A stretch of DNA of 64,000 nt from Porodaedalea pini (lineage: Eukaryota; Basidiomycota; Agaricomycetes; Hymenochaetales; Hymenochaetaceae). This document shows positions 14,125 to 25,716 of the stretch, piece after piece (positions within the stretch are counted from its first letter, which is position 1; each line of letters starts with the position of its first letter). The notes under the pieces were generated by a model. The model was not told the origin of the DNA. It worked only from the letters and a program-made list of their open reading frames with translations, and did not search any database. Position numbers and translations under genes: made by a program. The stretch is from assembly GCA_002794775.1 (NCBI GenBank), contig NBAY01000011.1:124001-188000 (forward strand). The letters are read 5' to 3'.

Positions 14125-15964
14125 ATGGCGGCCTCTTCGGAAACATCTGCACCAGCTTCAGTGGCTCAAAAGGACGCGTCGTCCAAGAAGCCGCTCCCCT
14201 TCTCCAAAGATTCAAATCGCAAGCTCTCCAAGAAGGGCAAGGATGGGGTCAATGGCCTCCAGCAGCGCGCGGGCAACGACGCGGGCGTCACTACGGATAT
14301 CCAAGCAGACTCGGGTGCAGCGGCGACAACGCCGCCATCGAATGAGGCTGGTGAGTGCCTACACTGTCGCTGCTGTCAATAACTCAGCATGCAATTCTCA
14401 TGTAGGCGCCGGTGCATGGCAGGATCCATCCACATCTCCATCATCTAACTTGCTCCAAGCGAGTCCTTCGATGCGCGAAGGTGAAAGTGGTCATTCTCAT
14501 CACTCTGTAGAACAGGCGACAACGACGAGTGAAGGCCAACGCGATACACAGAAAGAGAAGGCCTCGCTGTCGACGACGCTGACGGGCACCGCGACATCGA
14601 AACACCGCAAGGACAAGACGTCCGAAACGGCAAACTCTACCATTTTCGAAGAAAAGCCTGCTTCGCGCTCAAAACCGAGGAAGGACAGGGCGGGCAAGAA
14701 GAAGAAAAAATCGATCTGGTCGAAGCTGGCTTCTGCCGTCTTCAAGTGTACGTGGCCTACGGAATCTACTCATCCTGTTGATGTCGATGAAGGCACAACA
14801 GGCGTATCCGATCCCAGCTCTTCTGGTATTGGTCTCAAGGAACTTCCCGTTTCCGAGAAGGCCAAGGAAGGCGAGGCATCCAAAGAACCTGACGTCGCAG
14901 CTCCGAGTGGTCCGAGCTCTGAGCCTGCACCCCAACCCATCTCAACAAACGGTGATGTTACTCCTATTACGTCCGCTCCAGATGTCGTTCTCCCCGAAAC
15001 AGATGACCCATCCATCGTGGTACCACCTTCGCCTACAACCCATGTTCTTCCAGACGACGTAACCGCGGGCATGACGTCTGGTGCTGTCGTTCCTCCTGGT
15101 TCTACTGGAGTTGAGACTGGAGAAGAGTCGGACGAGTCTAGCATGCTGGGCGAGGACGAGGAGCACAAAATGGAAGAGGAGGATGAGGAAGAGCGTTTGA
15201 TTCTGAACGGCGGCGCTGGTATCCCTATAGGGCCGGACGGCGTCCCCCGCCCTCTCCTTCCCCCTATTACACCTCAACACGCGGGTCGTAAGTGTTTAGT
15301 ACTGGATTTGGACGAGACACTCGTGCACAGCAGCTTCAAGGTATTATCCCTATTCTACTTCCACTTTAGTGTCATCTATTCATTAATTGTTTCTATTAGT
15401 CAATACAACATGCAGACTACGTGGTACCGGTTGAAATCGAGTACCATTGGCATAACGTCTATGTTATCAAGCGGCCTGGAGTTGACAGCTTCCTGAAGGA
15501 AATGGGAGAGATCTATGAAGTAGTCGTGTTCACCGCGAGTTTGAGCAAGGTGGGTTTGGGGTCTTTGAGTCCATTTATGGAAGATTGACCATCCCTTGAT
15601 AGTACGCGGATCCTGTACTGGATAAGCTAGATATCCACAACGTCGTTACCCACCGATTGTTCCGCGAGAGTTGTTATAATCACAAGGGGAACTACGTGAA
15701 GGTAAATCATGCGGTGCAACGTTGACTTGATCTACGAGTGATTGATCTCTGTCCTAGGACCTATCTCAACTAGGGCGGCCCATTGAAGACACGATCATTC
15801 TGGACAACTCTCCTGCATCTTACATATTCCACCCTAACAATGCAGTTCCGGTCTCTTCGTGGTTCAATGATCCGCACGACACTGAGTTGACGGACCTTTG
15901 TCCGTTCCTCGCTGATCTCGCAACTGTCGATGACGTCCGGGGCGTGCTGGATGGAGGATTATGA
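14125..15964 (+). CDS. FCP1-homology (NLI/SCP, PSR-like) protein phosphatase
   Basis: HAD-family aspartyl phosphatase of the small CTD phosphatase / Psr1-Psr2 type. A long, low-complexity Ser/Thr/Pro-rich N-terminus of about 390 residues contains a basic stretch ([13 protein letters not shown]) and an acidic stretch ([15 protein letters not shown]). The C-terminal FCP1 domain starts [17 protein letters not shown], with the catalytic DLDET. It continues [57 protein letters not shown] and [20 protein letters not shown], ending [19 protein letters not shown]. Introns interrupt the N-terminus and the FCP1 domain. The start is the ATG after a pyrimidine-rich leader. In yeasts the family acts in plasma-membrane stress signalling; whether that applies here is inference. 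Confidence 0.92.
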
Positions 15965-16626
15965 TTCTTAGACTTATACCATGGCTAAGGGCTACAGACA
16001 CCTTTCATCAAATATCTCCATGTCGCTTCTGGTAAATACATCCATCCCGCGTCATCAATCGAACTCTCATCCCTATACCCGCAATTCGCTATCCTGCTTC
16101 GCAATAATCCCTGGGTTGTTTTCTCATTTCACCTCGTCCTATCCTGTGCAGCTGTTCTAGGTACCTTGTTTTCCACTTTTCGAACCTTTATCCATTCTCA
16201 CACCTCTTCTCTTTCTCATGTTCATCTCTGGCGACACCGCTATATACACGCCTTCTCACATTCCTTCTTCGTACTTAGATCCTACTCTTCTTTACTTCCC
16301 TTCCTTTCTACCTTCCTCCTCGCCCATTCTCCTCAACCGATACTTCGTCCCTGCAACTGTCCATTTCTTTCTTTGCAAGCCAATTATTATTGCCGACGAA
16401 AACTATTACGAATGTGATGAACGCATCTGATCCCCACTTTTCTTCTTTCCTCCTGCGTTTCCCCGCATTGTTTCCTTCTATTCATTATTCATTCTAACGG
16501 TACTTGTGGGACCTTCTACTCGTATTCCAGGGCTGCCTTTGTGTTCATCAGTACCATTCGCATGTATGTATTTTCGTCGACAGGACGACTTTATATATCT
16601 GCTTTTATATTGGCTTATGCGCTTCT
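15965..16626. other. Gene-poor 3' flank of phosphatase gene
   Basis: T/C-rich sequence (many CTTTC and TTCTC runs) with only short open frames in all phases. Likely a 3' UTR plus spacer; no supported gene. Confidence 0.45.
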
Positions 16627-17361
16627 ATGGTGCGTAAAGGCAACTCTGCCCAGCCCGTGATTTTTAGAATTTTTATGTACCAATTGAAATCTATCATGAA
16701 AGTGGCCAAAAGCTGCAATTTCTCGCATTTTCGGAAAAACCCAAGAAATGTTTCAAATTTTTTGAGAAAAACAAATTGAAAAATTTTCAGGAAAAAATTC
16801 CCACATGTCCGGCATGGTTTTTTTTGCCATTCGGTGCACATCACACGAAAAAAAAACATGCCACTCAGGCATGCGAAGGGCAGAATATTAATCACCCTTG
16901 AGAAAAGGAAACCGGGGAAACAGGCTTTAAATTTGCCCTGCTCATATTTCCCTCTTATTTTTCGAGTTTTTTTTATCATTCAATTAATATTTTCAATAGA
17001 AGGGAACTTGATTTTGTTCCGGCTGCGGCTGCCATGAAGAAATACAAATCACAAAGACATATTCCGGACAGTGCAATAACTCAGGAGGTCCTCAAACAAC
17101 GAAAATGGTAGTTATGATCGATATTTTGTTATGTAATTACCAAATGCGGATGGATTCGTAATACCTTAGCCGACATGTTTCAAACCTTGTCTCAAAAAAA
17201 AAATAACCTCACAAATTTTTTTTTGAGGTACATACTATATTCATATTGACTCCCTGTATCTACTGTAATTTTTTCCAGGCCTATTTATTATGATGTGGTG
17301 GAGGAGTAGGATGTTGAAGTTGATGCGACTTGAGTTGCCGCAAGGTGCCTTTACGCACCAT
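16627..17361. mobile_element. 735 bp element bounded by 16 bp inverted repeats, non-autonomous
   Basis: ATGGTGCGTAAAGGCA at 16,627-16,642 is repeated exactly, inverted, at 17,346-17,361. The inner flanks also share CAACTC/GCAACTC-type sequence. The interior is AT-rich with homopolymer runs and encodes no transposase. Target-site duplication is not obvious; the bases outside are CTTCT on the left and AAACT on the right. It sits between two genes. A MITE or a solo fragment of a DNA transposon is the best reading, but superfamily cannot be assigned. Confidence 0.6.
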
Positions 17362-17681
17362 AAACTTGTTATCGTGAGTAACGCTCGAATGACTTGATGA
17401 AACTGTGAGTACACCAACGTGTTCGATAACTTAAAAAGACAAGAAACTGTTTGCATTTCTAATCGAGAGCCGATAGAACAAGTGTAAATATTTGTTGTTT
17501 TTCAGTACAGGACATTCGAGATGAAGGAGAAGAAAAGCAGTGGTCGGGTAAAGGCGCCGATACATAAGCTAGTTAGCAAGACAGGATCAACATAAAGGAT
17601 TGATATGACACTCATACTGAAATAGAGCGTGTCACATCTCTCCTCCCTCCCCACACTCTGTCAATAATTAAGGAAAGACTA
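17362..17681. other. 3' intergenic region
   Basis: AT-rich spacer between the inverted-repeat element and the 3' end of the minus-strand coiled-coil gene. Nothing supportable seen. Confidence 0.45.
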
Positions 17682-20600
17682 CTACACCACTTCGTCACGC
17701 ACGAGCGACTCCCCCAACTGCTCCATCCCTACTAAATCAGCGCTCTCGTCAGAAGGACTAGAGGATCCTGAGTGCAAGCCAGCGGCCGGCTCCTCATCGT
17801 CAAACGGGCAGAACCCCGAGCTCGCCTTCGAACCATTTGCACCGAGTCCAAACGCTACCCCGACATCCCACGGACGCGGCGGCATCACGCTCGCAGAGTG
17901 GTTGTGAGCGAGCGCGGGTTTGGGTTGCGGAGACGTAGGCAGACTGGGCAGTCGATCCAACTTGTCGAGACTGGAATTGGCTGTCCCACCGAGCGCACGG
18001 CTCAGCTGCTCGCGCTCAAACGGGGTTGGAGCAAAGGCGTGCGACGAACCGAACCACGAAGAACCGAGGCTCAACGAGCCCGCCGTGCGGGCGGGGGGCT
18101 TTGCCTGTGCATGCGGAGACGAGCCCTTCACAGCGGAAGCAGAGGTCGACGAAGGAGAGCTAATGAGGGACGGAGGCTCCGGCGTCGAGAGCGACGCAGT
18201 GGAAGGCGTTGACGACGTGCCTGAATTTGAGCCGTTACCAGATCCGCGAGAGCGGGAAAGAAGCGCGGAGAAAGAACGTTCCTTATCCTTCGACAGGCTG
18301 AACTCCTTCGCATCGGGGTTCAGGCCCTTTTTCTCTTGAGCCTTTGTACCTTTGTCCTTGTGCGAAGCGAACCAGCCAGAGCGACGCGTCGTTGTACCCG
18401 TTGCATGTTCCGCATGATCAGCGACTGCAGAGGGCGCATTGTTCGCCAGTATTTGCGGAAATGCAAAATCCGTAGCGGACAACCTGGTCGGGAACGTAGC
18501 ACGCTGTGTATCCATACGCAACGAGCTTACACGCTCACGGACACGCTGGCCTACCTCGAATGCATCGAATGCATCAGAACCATGTGTAGATCCTGCTGGG
18601 GACACTGGAGAAGTGTGCATACCAGCACTTGGTGAAGGGAATGCCAAAGGCTGACCGACGTCGCCCGCCGAGTGATTGCGGTGGTTGAGCCAATTGCGGT
18701 CCAGAATGATATCGTCCTCCGATTGGAATGAGCGAGAGACGTCCATATCCGATGCACTCACAGGCGAATCAGGCGAATTACTTGAAACAGCCATCCCGAG
18801 CGATTCATATAAGCTACTAGGAATGAGAGACTCGCCAATTGGAGAGATTAGTCCAGGTGAAGCAAGATCGCTGCTGAAGGGTGCAAATCTGTGCGCAAGT
18901 GAATTCCTGACCGAATGACGGGGGTTGAGATCTGAATTGAACATCGAGAACCCATTAGCTAAGTTCGCATCCAACGGAGTCGGGATGGGCAATGCCGGAG
19001 GAGTCGTGTGGTGAAATTGGGCCTCAATGGGTGCGGCAGTCAATGGGGCATCCAGCGTAGATCTGTCCGTAGGAAATGAAGAGGTGACTTCCGCTTTTTC
19101 AACAGAGTTGTTATTCGGTTGCCTTGCTTGTAACTGCGGAAATGCGCGCATCGTACCAAGCTTATCCTCGCTCGCGAATGCAGCTGGCAAGAAAGCCTTG
19201 TCAACTTGGAGACGGTTCTGCAACTGACACTGCATGTGTATGGACTTCTGTTTCCTTTCCTTCGCGTCTGCGATTGCGCTCTCCAGACGCTGCTCCTCCT
19301 CAGCGACCTTCTCCTCCATCTCCCGCAAGCGCAAGCCCAGTTGTGTGACCTCATCTTCCACGACGCGGATTTCGGATCGCTTCGTTTCGACTTGCTCCTC
19401 GAGATCCGCCGCAAGCGCACCAGCCTCAACTCCCGATGCTACGATTGCCGCGCCGTGCGTCTCCATTTGAGAGTGAAGTTTGCTGATCTCATGTTCAAAG
19501 CGTTCTGTACGAGCATCTGCACTGTCCTTCTCCGATCGTGCCGCTTTCAGCCGCTTCTCCGCGTCACGCCGCGCAGCCTCCGCCGTGCGTTTCTGGTCGT
19601 CAAGCAATTTGGTCTGCGCTTTCAGCTCAGCTTTGGCTGCGTCATCGACTCGTTTACGCTCGCGCTGCCTCTCCAGTTCATCATCCAACGCGGCCTGCGT
19701 CTGAACCGATGACGAATCAAAGTCAGACAGTTGTGAACGGAGATCTGAGATAGCATTCTGCGACGCAGAAAGCTGACGCAAGATTTCTGTGATCAACGGT
19801 GAAGAGGCAAACAATGCAGAAGGTGATCGTGATGGGGAGGGCGAAGTAGACGATGCGAGAACAGGTAAGGAACTTGCATTGATTGATCGAAACTCTGGCG
19901 TGATTGAAAGTGGAGGTTGTACCGCAGCTGATGGTGCCGATGAAACCGCAAATGAGGTGCTCAAGTGATGATTGGGTCCGCTCGATGACTTATCCGGCGT
20001 TGATGCATGAGATCCTCTCTTGCTATGTAAAGGCAGTGAAGCGGACTTCGGTAACGGCGGAGGCGTTTGACTGCGATGGCTAAGCGCATTGCCATTTTGA
20101 TGTGCGAGCCGTTCACGCGAGCGCAACTTCGGGCTCAGACGTTGGCCGTGGCTGGGATTCCCGTTGCCGTTGGGTGTGTAGGACGTTCCTGCAAGAGCCG
20201 TCCGTTTGAAGTTAGTAAAGAGAAGAGAGAGCATGAAGGAGGCACGCACGATTAGACTCATCAGATCGATCAAGAGCTTTTATTTCCAAAACACCTGTGA
20301 TCGTCCCATCCGCCTCACCTTTTGCAACGAGTCCTGCATCCCTCCAAAAGCCATCTAGATTGGCTGCCCAGAACCACATACCGAAGGCACCGATAAACCA
20401 TGAGTCCGAGATCAACGAAGTAGACGTGCTGGATCCGCCATCTTTATCCGTCCGCGTGGCGATTTCATCTCCGCGCTGGCTTCGAGCAGACGACGATCGA
20501 TTTGAAGATGATGCTGGGACGACTGCGGCAACAGAAAGGATACCAAAGGACCGAAAAATATGTTTGGGGGTGCGCAACGAAACAGATGCGCGACTTGCGA

Positions 20601-21034
20601 AAGCAAACTGCGGAGACGAGTACGCATTAATGGTACGGTTCTTGAAAGAGTTGCCTAGACCCCGCCGAGAGAGAGCATCAGGCTTTGTGGCCGACCTCGC
20701 TGACTCCAACTCGTCTTGGGCGTCGGCGTCGTCGAGTCTGCTGAGATGGTGGCGAAAAGCCTGCTCAGTGAGAAAAGCGCGGAAAGAGGTCTCCGACGGG
20801 TTGGTCAAGTACGCTGTGCAAACAGGCAAAACGATGAGACAATGAACCCTTTTAAGTTTTTTTGAGATGACTGAATGCGAGACAAGGCTTACCGAGTACA
20901 AGCAGGACGAGAAAGACCACGACGGAAAGAACCATAGACCTGAGTTCGAAAAGCGCAAAAATCCTAGAGAATGACGATGGCTCGAGCGGCCGAAAACCAG
21001 ACATGACGGCGAGACTGCCGAGCGTGAAACCCAT
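17682..21034 (-). CDS. Unknown membrane-anchored coiled-coil protein, about 1,070 aa
   Basis: Not recognised as a named family. Three exons fit cleanly: 20,893-21,034, 20,250-20,813 and 17,682-20,188 (joins G|CG and C|GA). The N-terminal exon has hydrophobic segments (PLLLMGFTLGSLAVM just upstream, then MVLSVVVFLVLLVLAYL). Exon 2 holds FRAFLTEQAFRHHLSRLDD and a second hydrophobic patch, SWFIGAFGMWFWAANLDGFW. Exon 3 contains a long heptad coiled coil at about 19,100-19,760 (LRSQLSDFDSS, KLLDDQKRTAEAARRDAEKRL, LEEQVETKRSEIRVVEDEV), flanked by Ser/Pro-rich disorder. The same frame stays open upstream of the chosen ATG as far as a TGA at 21,257-21,259 but has no ATG there, so a spliced upstream exon may exist. 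A tethering or trafficking role is only a guess. Confidence 0.78.
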
Positions 21035-22467
21035 GAGGAGGAGGGGGCGAGAAGCCTGAACGCCGACTTGAACGGAAGCGGGCGGGGTCTGAGCGGAATG
21101 TTTAGTAGGTTGAGGCGACGTTGTCGCTAAAACTGTGGACGACGAATGTGTTGTCGCCGGGCATTGGGCGTCGTCGTCGAGGGAGACGACGCCGACCAGG
21201 TCAAGGAGATGTAAGAGAGGAAGTGTAAGAATCGGGTACCGGGGGGCTTGGCGAGATCAACAAAGGACGCATCAAAAGCGTGGGCATGAGAGCCGCCTTC
21301 CTATCTTAGACCCTCGCTACCGAAAGAAAGGGTGGCACAAAAATAGAAGTAAAAAAAGAAGACAGGAAAAAAATGATAGGCATCTTGATTGCATCCATAT
21401 CATGATCATATCTGTCTTCCCCTTCCCATCTCGCTGGACGCTGGATGACCCTGCTCAACATGCACGGTTTATCCATCTGTGTTCAATCAAGATCTCTCAC
21501 CTCCCATGCCAGTGTCTCCTTCCAGTTCGATTCTCAAACGACCGCGGAAGGTTCTCAATTCAAAACCCGTGGATTACACCTCAAGAAGACAGGCCGATGA
21601 CTAGCTGTCTCGGTTGCAGTACGCTGTGCTTGCACACGATCAGATGAACGCACCCCGTTATCTCAATTCTCTCGTTTTCACGGTCATCTGTGCTACTGCA
21701 AGCGCCGACATACGCCGGCTTTGTCACTTAGCGTGAAAGAAGACCCATCTCACATACCTGCGGTCCCATCAGGTATCAGGCGACTCTTCGACGTCCCGCT
21801 GTCTATCATACTTAGGGGCTATTCTCTCCATCTTCGTCGGAAATGCTCTACAACCGCACCCGAGTTTCCAGCGAACTTGAGCTCTGTGTTCAAACGGTGC
21901 ATATTCGCCGAGCAGACGAGATAACCGGTTTGTATTGCTCTTATCTGTTGTTAGACTTCATATCTAGTGGGTAATTCCATGAAAAAGACATAACTTTCTT
22001 ACATCGCTGCTAGATCCTTTCATATCTTGTATTCAAATGACAACTCTATATGTGGTTCAATAAACGCCGCCAGATGTTCCCAATGCGACTGTGGGGTCCA
22101 TGTGCGGTCGCTTCCGCAAATGGATCCTAAGTTCACGAACCACCTTCGCCAAAGCTTTGACTTTGTGATTCTGGACCAAAGCGGAATGATCGACATACAC
22201 TACATGGCCGACCGTTGCGGACGCATGAGAAGACCCACATCACCTCTTTTTAGAGGATCTTCAAATCACTTCCTGCGCATTTGTCGCACACCATAAAGTG
22301 TCCGTTTGTCAAATGACATTGTTCACGCCAGAGCTAGCTGCTCATGGGCATCTGAGAAGATTCTAAAACATAGATAGAATACATTGCTCTAGACATGCCA
22401 AGATGTAAAAGAGTCTATCCTCCCGTCCTTCCAAAATAAGATTCAATTCCACGTTCTCGTAACGACT
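21035..22467. other. Upstream region of coiled-coil gene and 3' flank of ELL
   Basis: The first 220 bp continue the open frame of the coiled-coil gene without an ATG (reading ...TPPASVQVGVQASRPLLL just before the chosen start). The remaining 1.2 kb has no gene with splice or domain support. Confidence 0.45.
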
Positions 22468-25225
22468 TCACGCCACATAGCTCTTCTTAATGTCCTCTAA
22501 CTCGTCGTGCAGGCGCTGATGGCGTGCCGTCAGTTCCTCTACCTCCTCTAAAGGCATCATATCCACATCGCCGTCCGAATCCCCACTAGGCGACTCGGAG
22601 CTGTACCGCACCAGCGCCGCGAATTTATTCTTCTGTGCGACGAGCTTCTGGAAAACAACGAGGTACTCATTATATATGCTCGAGTACCGCGAGCGCAGAC
22701 GCTCGTGCTTTGACATAACAGGAGGTGACCTGGCTGGCCGGGTACGCACAGTAGAAGCGGATGTAGCGGCAGGCTTAGAAGGTAACGGATGTGATGAAGA
22801 GGTCATTGCTTTCGCCGTTGATTTCGAGTTTTTCGGTTTCGGTTCTTCTTCCTCGTCTTCTGAAGATGAAGTGAAGTTGATAGACGAGCGTCTCCTCTTC
22901 AACGATTTGGAAGTCGTTGAGCGCGACAATGCCTCCACTTTGACCTCCTTCTTAACCGCCTTCGGCGCTGAAGATGAAGAGCCCACTGTCGCCTTTCGGT
23001 CTGTCGAAGGTTTTGTCCTGCTCGACGGAAGAGGTGACGTCTCGCGTTTGATACGTTTCAGGGGCGTAGACTCCCTCTTCGGAGCCTTCAGTGACGAAGC
23101 CGAAGCCTTGACGGGCACACTCTCCCGATCGCGTTTGACTTTCGTCGTGCTCGCACTCGCAGACACCGATGTTGATTTCCGAATGCTCTGTCTATCTTCA
23201 TATCCCCAGTCAGAGGATTCTTCATCCGAAGATTCAGATAGTTTCCGTTTTGTGTACTGCTTCGTTACTGGTCGTGAAGAAGGTTGGTCCCTCTCCTTCA
23301 CTTTCACCCTTGGTCTCTCTTGCTCCCTTTCTCGTTCCCTTCCTACATCCCTGTCTCTGGGGGCTCGGTCTCTATCACGTCCCTTTGCACGATCCCTGTC
23401 TGACTCACGATCTCTTTCCTTTCGGGCCGTTCGAAGGCTTTCCCTGTCTGATTCCTTTTCCTTATCTCTCTCCCGCTTCGCTAGTTCACGTTCCTTCGCG
23501 GACTGAATTGAGCTTCCCGAAGCAAGAATCCCATTTTCACCTCCTGGAAGCGAAGCCCGTTCCTTCTTCGGCTGAACTGTCTCTCTCTTCGCCTGCACAC
23601 CCGCCTTGCGTTCGACGGGAGCTGGAGGTGGAATCGGAGGAGCTGCGCGTGCTCGCTCGCTTGGTTCGGGAGGTGCACGCCTTGGCCCTCGAGCATCGAC
23701 AGGTCCTGTCCGCTTCGACGGTGCGAGGGATGATGACTGTGAAGATGGTAACGGCTGGGAAGGTGTAGGTACAGGGGGAGGCTGCATTGTCGGCGTCGAA
23801 GCACCATTGGAGCGCGAACCAGGCAGACGTCTAGCCGCAGAGGCAGCAGATATCCGTGGAGGGGTTTGAGAAGCAGAAAGCTCGCCCTCCTCCTTCTCTG
23901 TATCCGCTTCCCGTTCTTTGCCCTTGGTACTACGCACGGGTGGGGTCGCTCGATCTGGAGGTGCATTGGGTCTGGGAGGCAAAGATGTCGGGACAGGTAC
24001 TGTCCGCGCTGGCGGAGCAGCCTCTGATTTGGCCTTCATCTCCATTTCCTTCGCTTTCGCTTCTTTCGCTTCTTTTGCCTTTGCCTTTGCCTTAGCTGCT
24101 GCACTCGACGTTCCGTTGACAGCGCGTTGAGCAGAGTTCGCATTGGTGCTTGTGCCTCCATGACCACTATCACGGAATTTGACGTGGTCCCAGGCAGGAT
24201 CATTTTCTGGGATTCTAAGGGATCCGAGCCATGTCCGAGCCGTACGCGCAACTTTCGTACGCACGTTATCCGTATAGCTTTGATATTGATATGGGCGAAC
24301 CTCAAGCCATATACGTGGCTTCAATTGCCACTTTGTAACTTGCGACGAGGAAGCAACTTTGCGTGAAACTTGTTCCTGCTCTGCAACCTGACCAATGGAA
24401 AGATACGTCAAAGGAGTGCAAAATGTACGACATAGCACTGAAAGCGTACCTCGTTAACTAGCTCCATGATGCTAGAGCGAGTGTTTTGATCAATCTCCGA
24501 TCCTCCGAACTCTTTGAATATATCTTGTATCGTAGCGGCTCCAAGAGCAAGGTAGTGGACGAGCCTCTGGCGGTAAACTGTCACCAACTCCTTTGGAAGC
24601 GAGACTGACGTAGCCGTGGTTGCAGCTGTGGCTTGGTTTGGTGTAGATGTTGCATAACTTTTAACAATCGTTGGTGTGGATTTAGCTGTACTTTTTGGTG
24701 GGGCCTTCCGCTTCGGCGCATTCTTCTGGGGGACGGCCGGTATTACAGGCGGCGTATCTAACATAATCGTTTTACGTTCAGACTTCTGTTTTGCCGCCGC
24801 CGCCGTAGCGTTATGCAAGCGCTGGGCAACTTTATCCGAAAGCACTTGCTCGATAGAGAACTTGCCAACGACGTTCGCATTCAGCTTGAGCGGCGCGTTC
24901 GGACGAGCTGCCATGGTCGTACGTATGAAGAGCTCTTGGTTATCCTTCTCCTTGTCATATCGCATAGGAAAGAATTGGTCGCGGACGAATATACCCTGTC
25001 ATGACCCGAGTTTAGTATGCTCATTAAACAGGTAGAGCAGAGTACACTCACGGGCTTGTCTCCAAACTCGAAGTCCATCCGATCCGCCGCGGAGAGGTTC
25101 TGAAGCGCGTCGAGCGTCTCCTCTGTCATCCGGACAACCATCGCAATCTTCGGCATTGTCGTCACACCCTCGCCCGGACGCGAGTGTCCTTGTAATGAAA
25201 TTGAGCTGTTCGCAGGGAGCGGCAT
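22468..25225 (-). CDS. RNA polymerase II elongation factor ELL
   Basis: ELL-family protein, part of super-elongation or ELL-EAF complexes that suppress Pol II pausing. Three exons (25,052-25,225; 24,450-24,995; 22,468-24,387) give about 879 residues with phase-0 joins (DKP|GIFVRDQFF and LVNE|VAEQEQ). The N-terminal ELL domain includes NQELFIRTTMAARPNAPLKL, then FSIEQVLSDKVAQRLHNATA and a winged-helix-like segment. The middle is a very long Arg/Glu/Ser/Pro-rich low-complexity region. The C-terminus is an occludin-homology domain: RLRSRYSSIYNEYLVVFQKL, KNKFAALVRYSS, LTARHQRLHDELEDIKKSYV. Domain order and the C-terminal helical hairpin match ELL; the fungal orthologue in fission yeast is called ell1. 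Confidence 0.87.
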
Positions 25226-25716
25226 GATTGTGCTCTGGCTGGCTCGAGCTGGAGGGTGCAGATGGCGTGCTCGAAACCACGCAGAAAGCTCAAGCTGTCT
25301 TACGGAGAGCGAAAGAGTACTAGTGTCGTGGTTGAGCCCAGAGCGGTGTTGACGATGGCAAGAGTGAAAAGGGTTGTTTAGTGGCTGAAGATCTGAGGCC
25401 GGTGCAACGAGCCGGGATCAGTGTGCCACAAAAGACGCTCACTTACATAAGCTTCTTATTTACTTCCGGGCCAGAGCTTCAAGCAAAACTAATTGCAATT
25501 CAGGTACTTCAACAAACACAAAGGTGAAAAGGCGAAGAAACGATCTCGTAGTCCTACACTCGTGGTACATAGAAAATCTTTCTAAATCAAGGTAAAATAA
25601 GTATTTGTCACCACCTGACAACCGATGACAGATCTGCAATGAATACAAGTTCGCTACATAACAAGTAGAAAAATGCGCAGAAAACACACCTATAGTTCTC
25701 CGAAGCCGACGATAAT
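25226..25716. other. Intergenic, ELL promoter and 3' flank of membrane gene
   Basis: 490 bp with no supported gene. Short minus-strand frames here are readthrough shadows of the neighbouring exon. Confidence 0.45.

Noticed and set aside
16605..16979. 124-residue minus-strand frame in the gene-poor stretch
   Set aside because: Phe/Lys-rich translation of AT-rich DNA lying inside the inverted-repeat element; no splice or family support.
22676..23506. 276-residue plus-strand frame antisense to ELL
   Set aside because: Shadow of the Arg/Ser/Glu-rich low-complexity exon of ELL; its repetitive Ser/Leu/Asp content is the complement of that exon.
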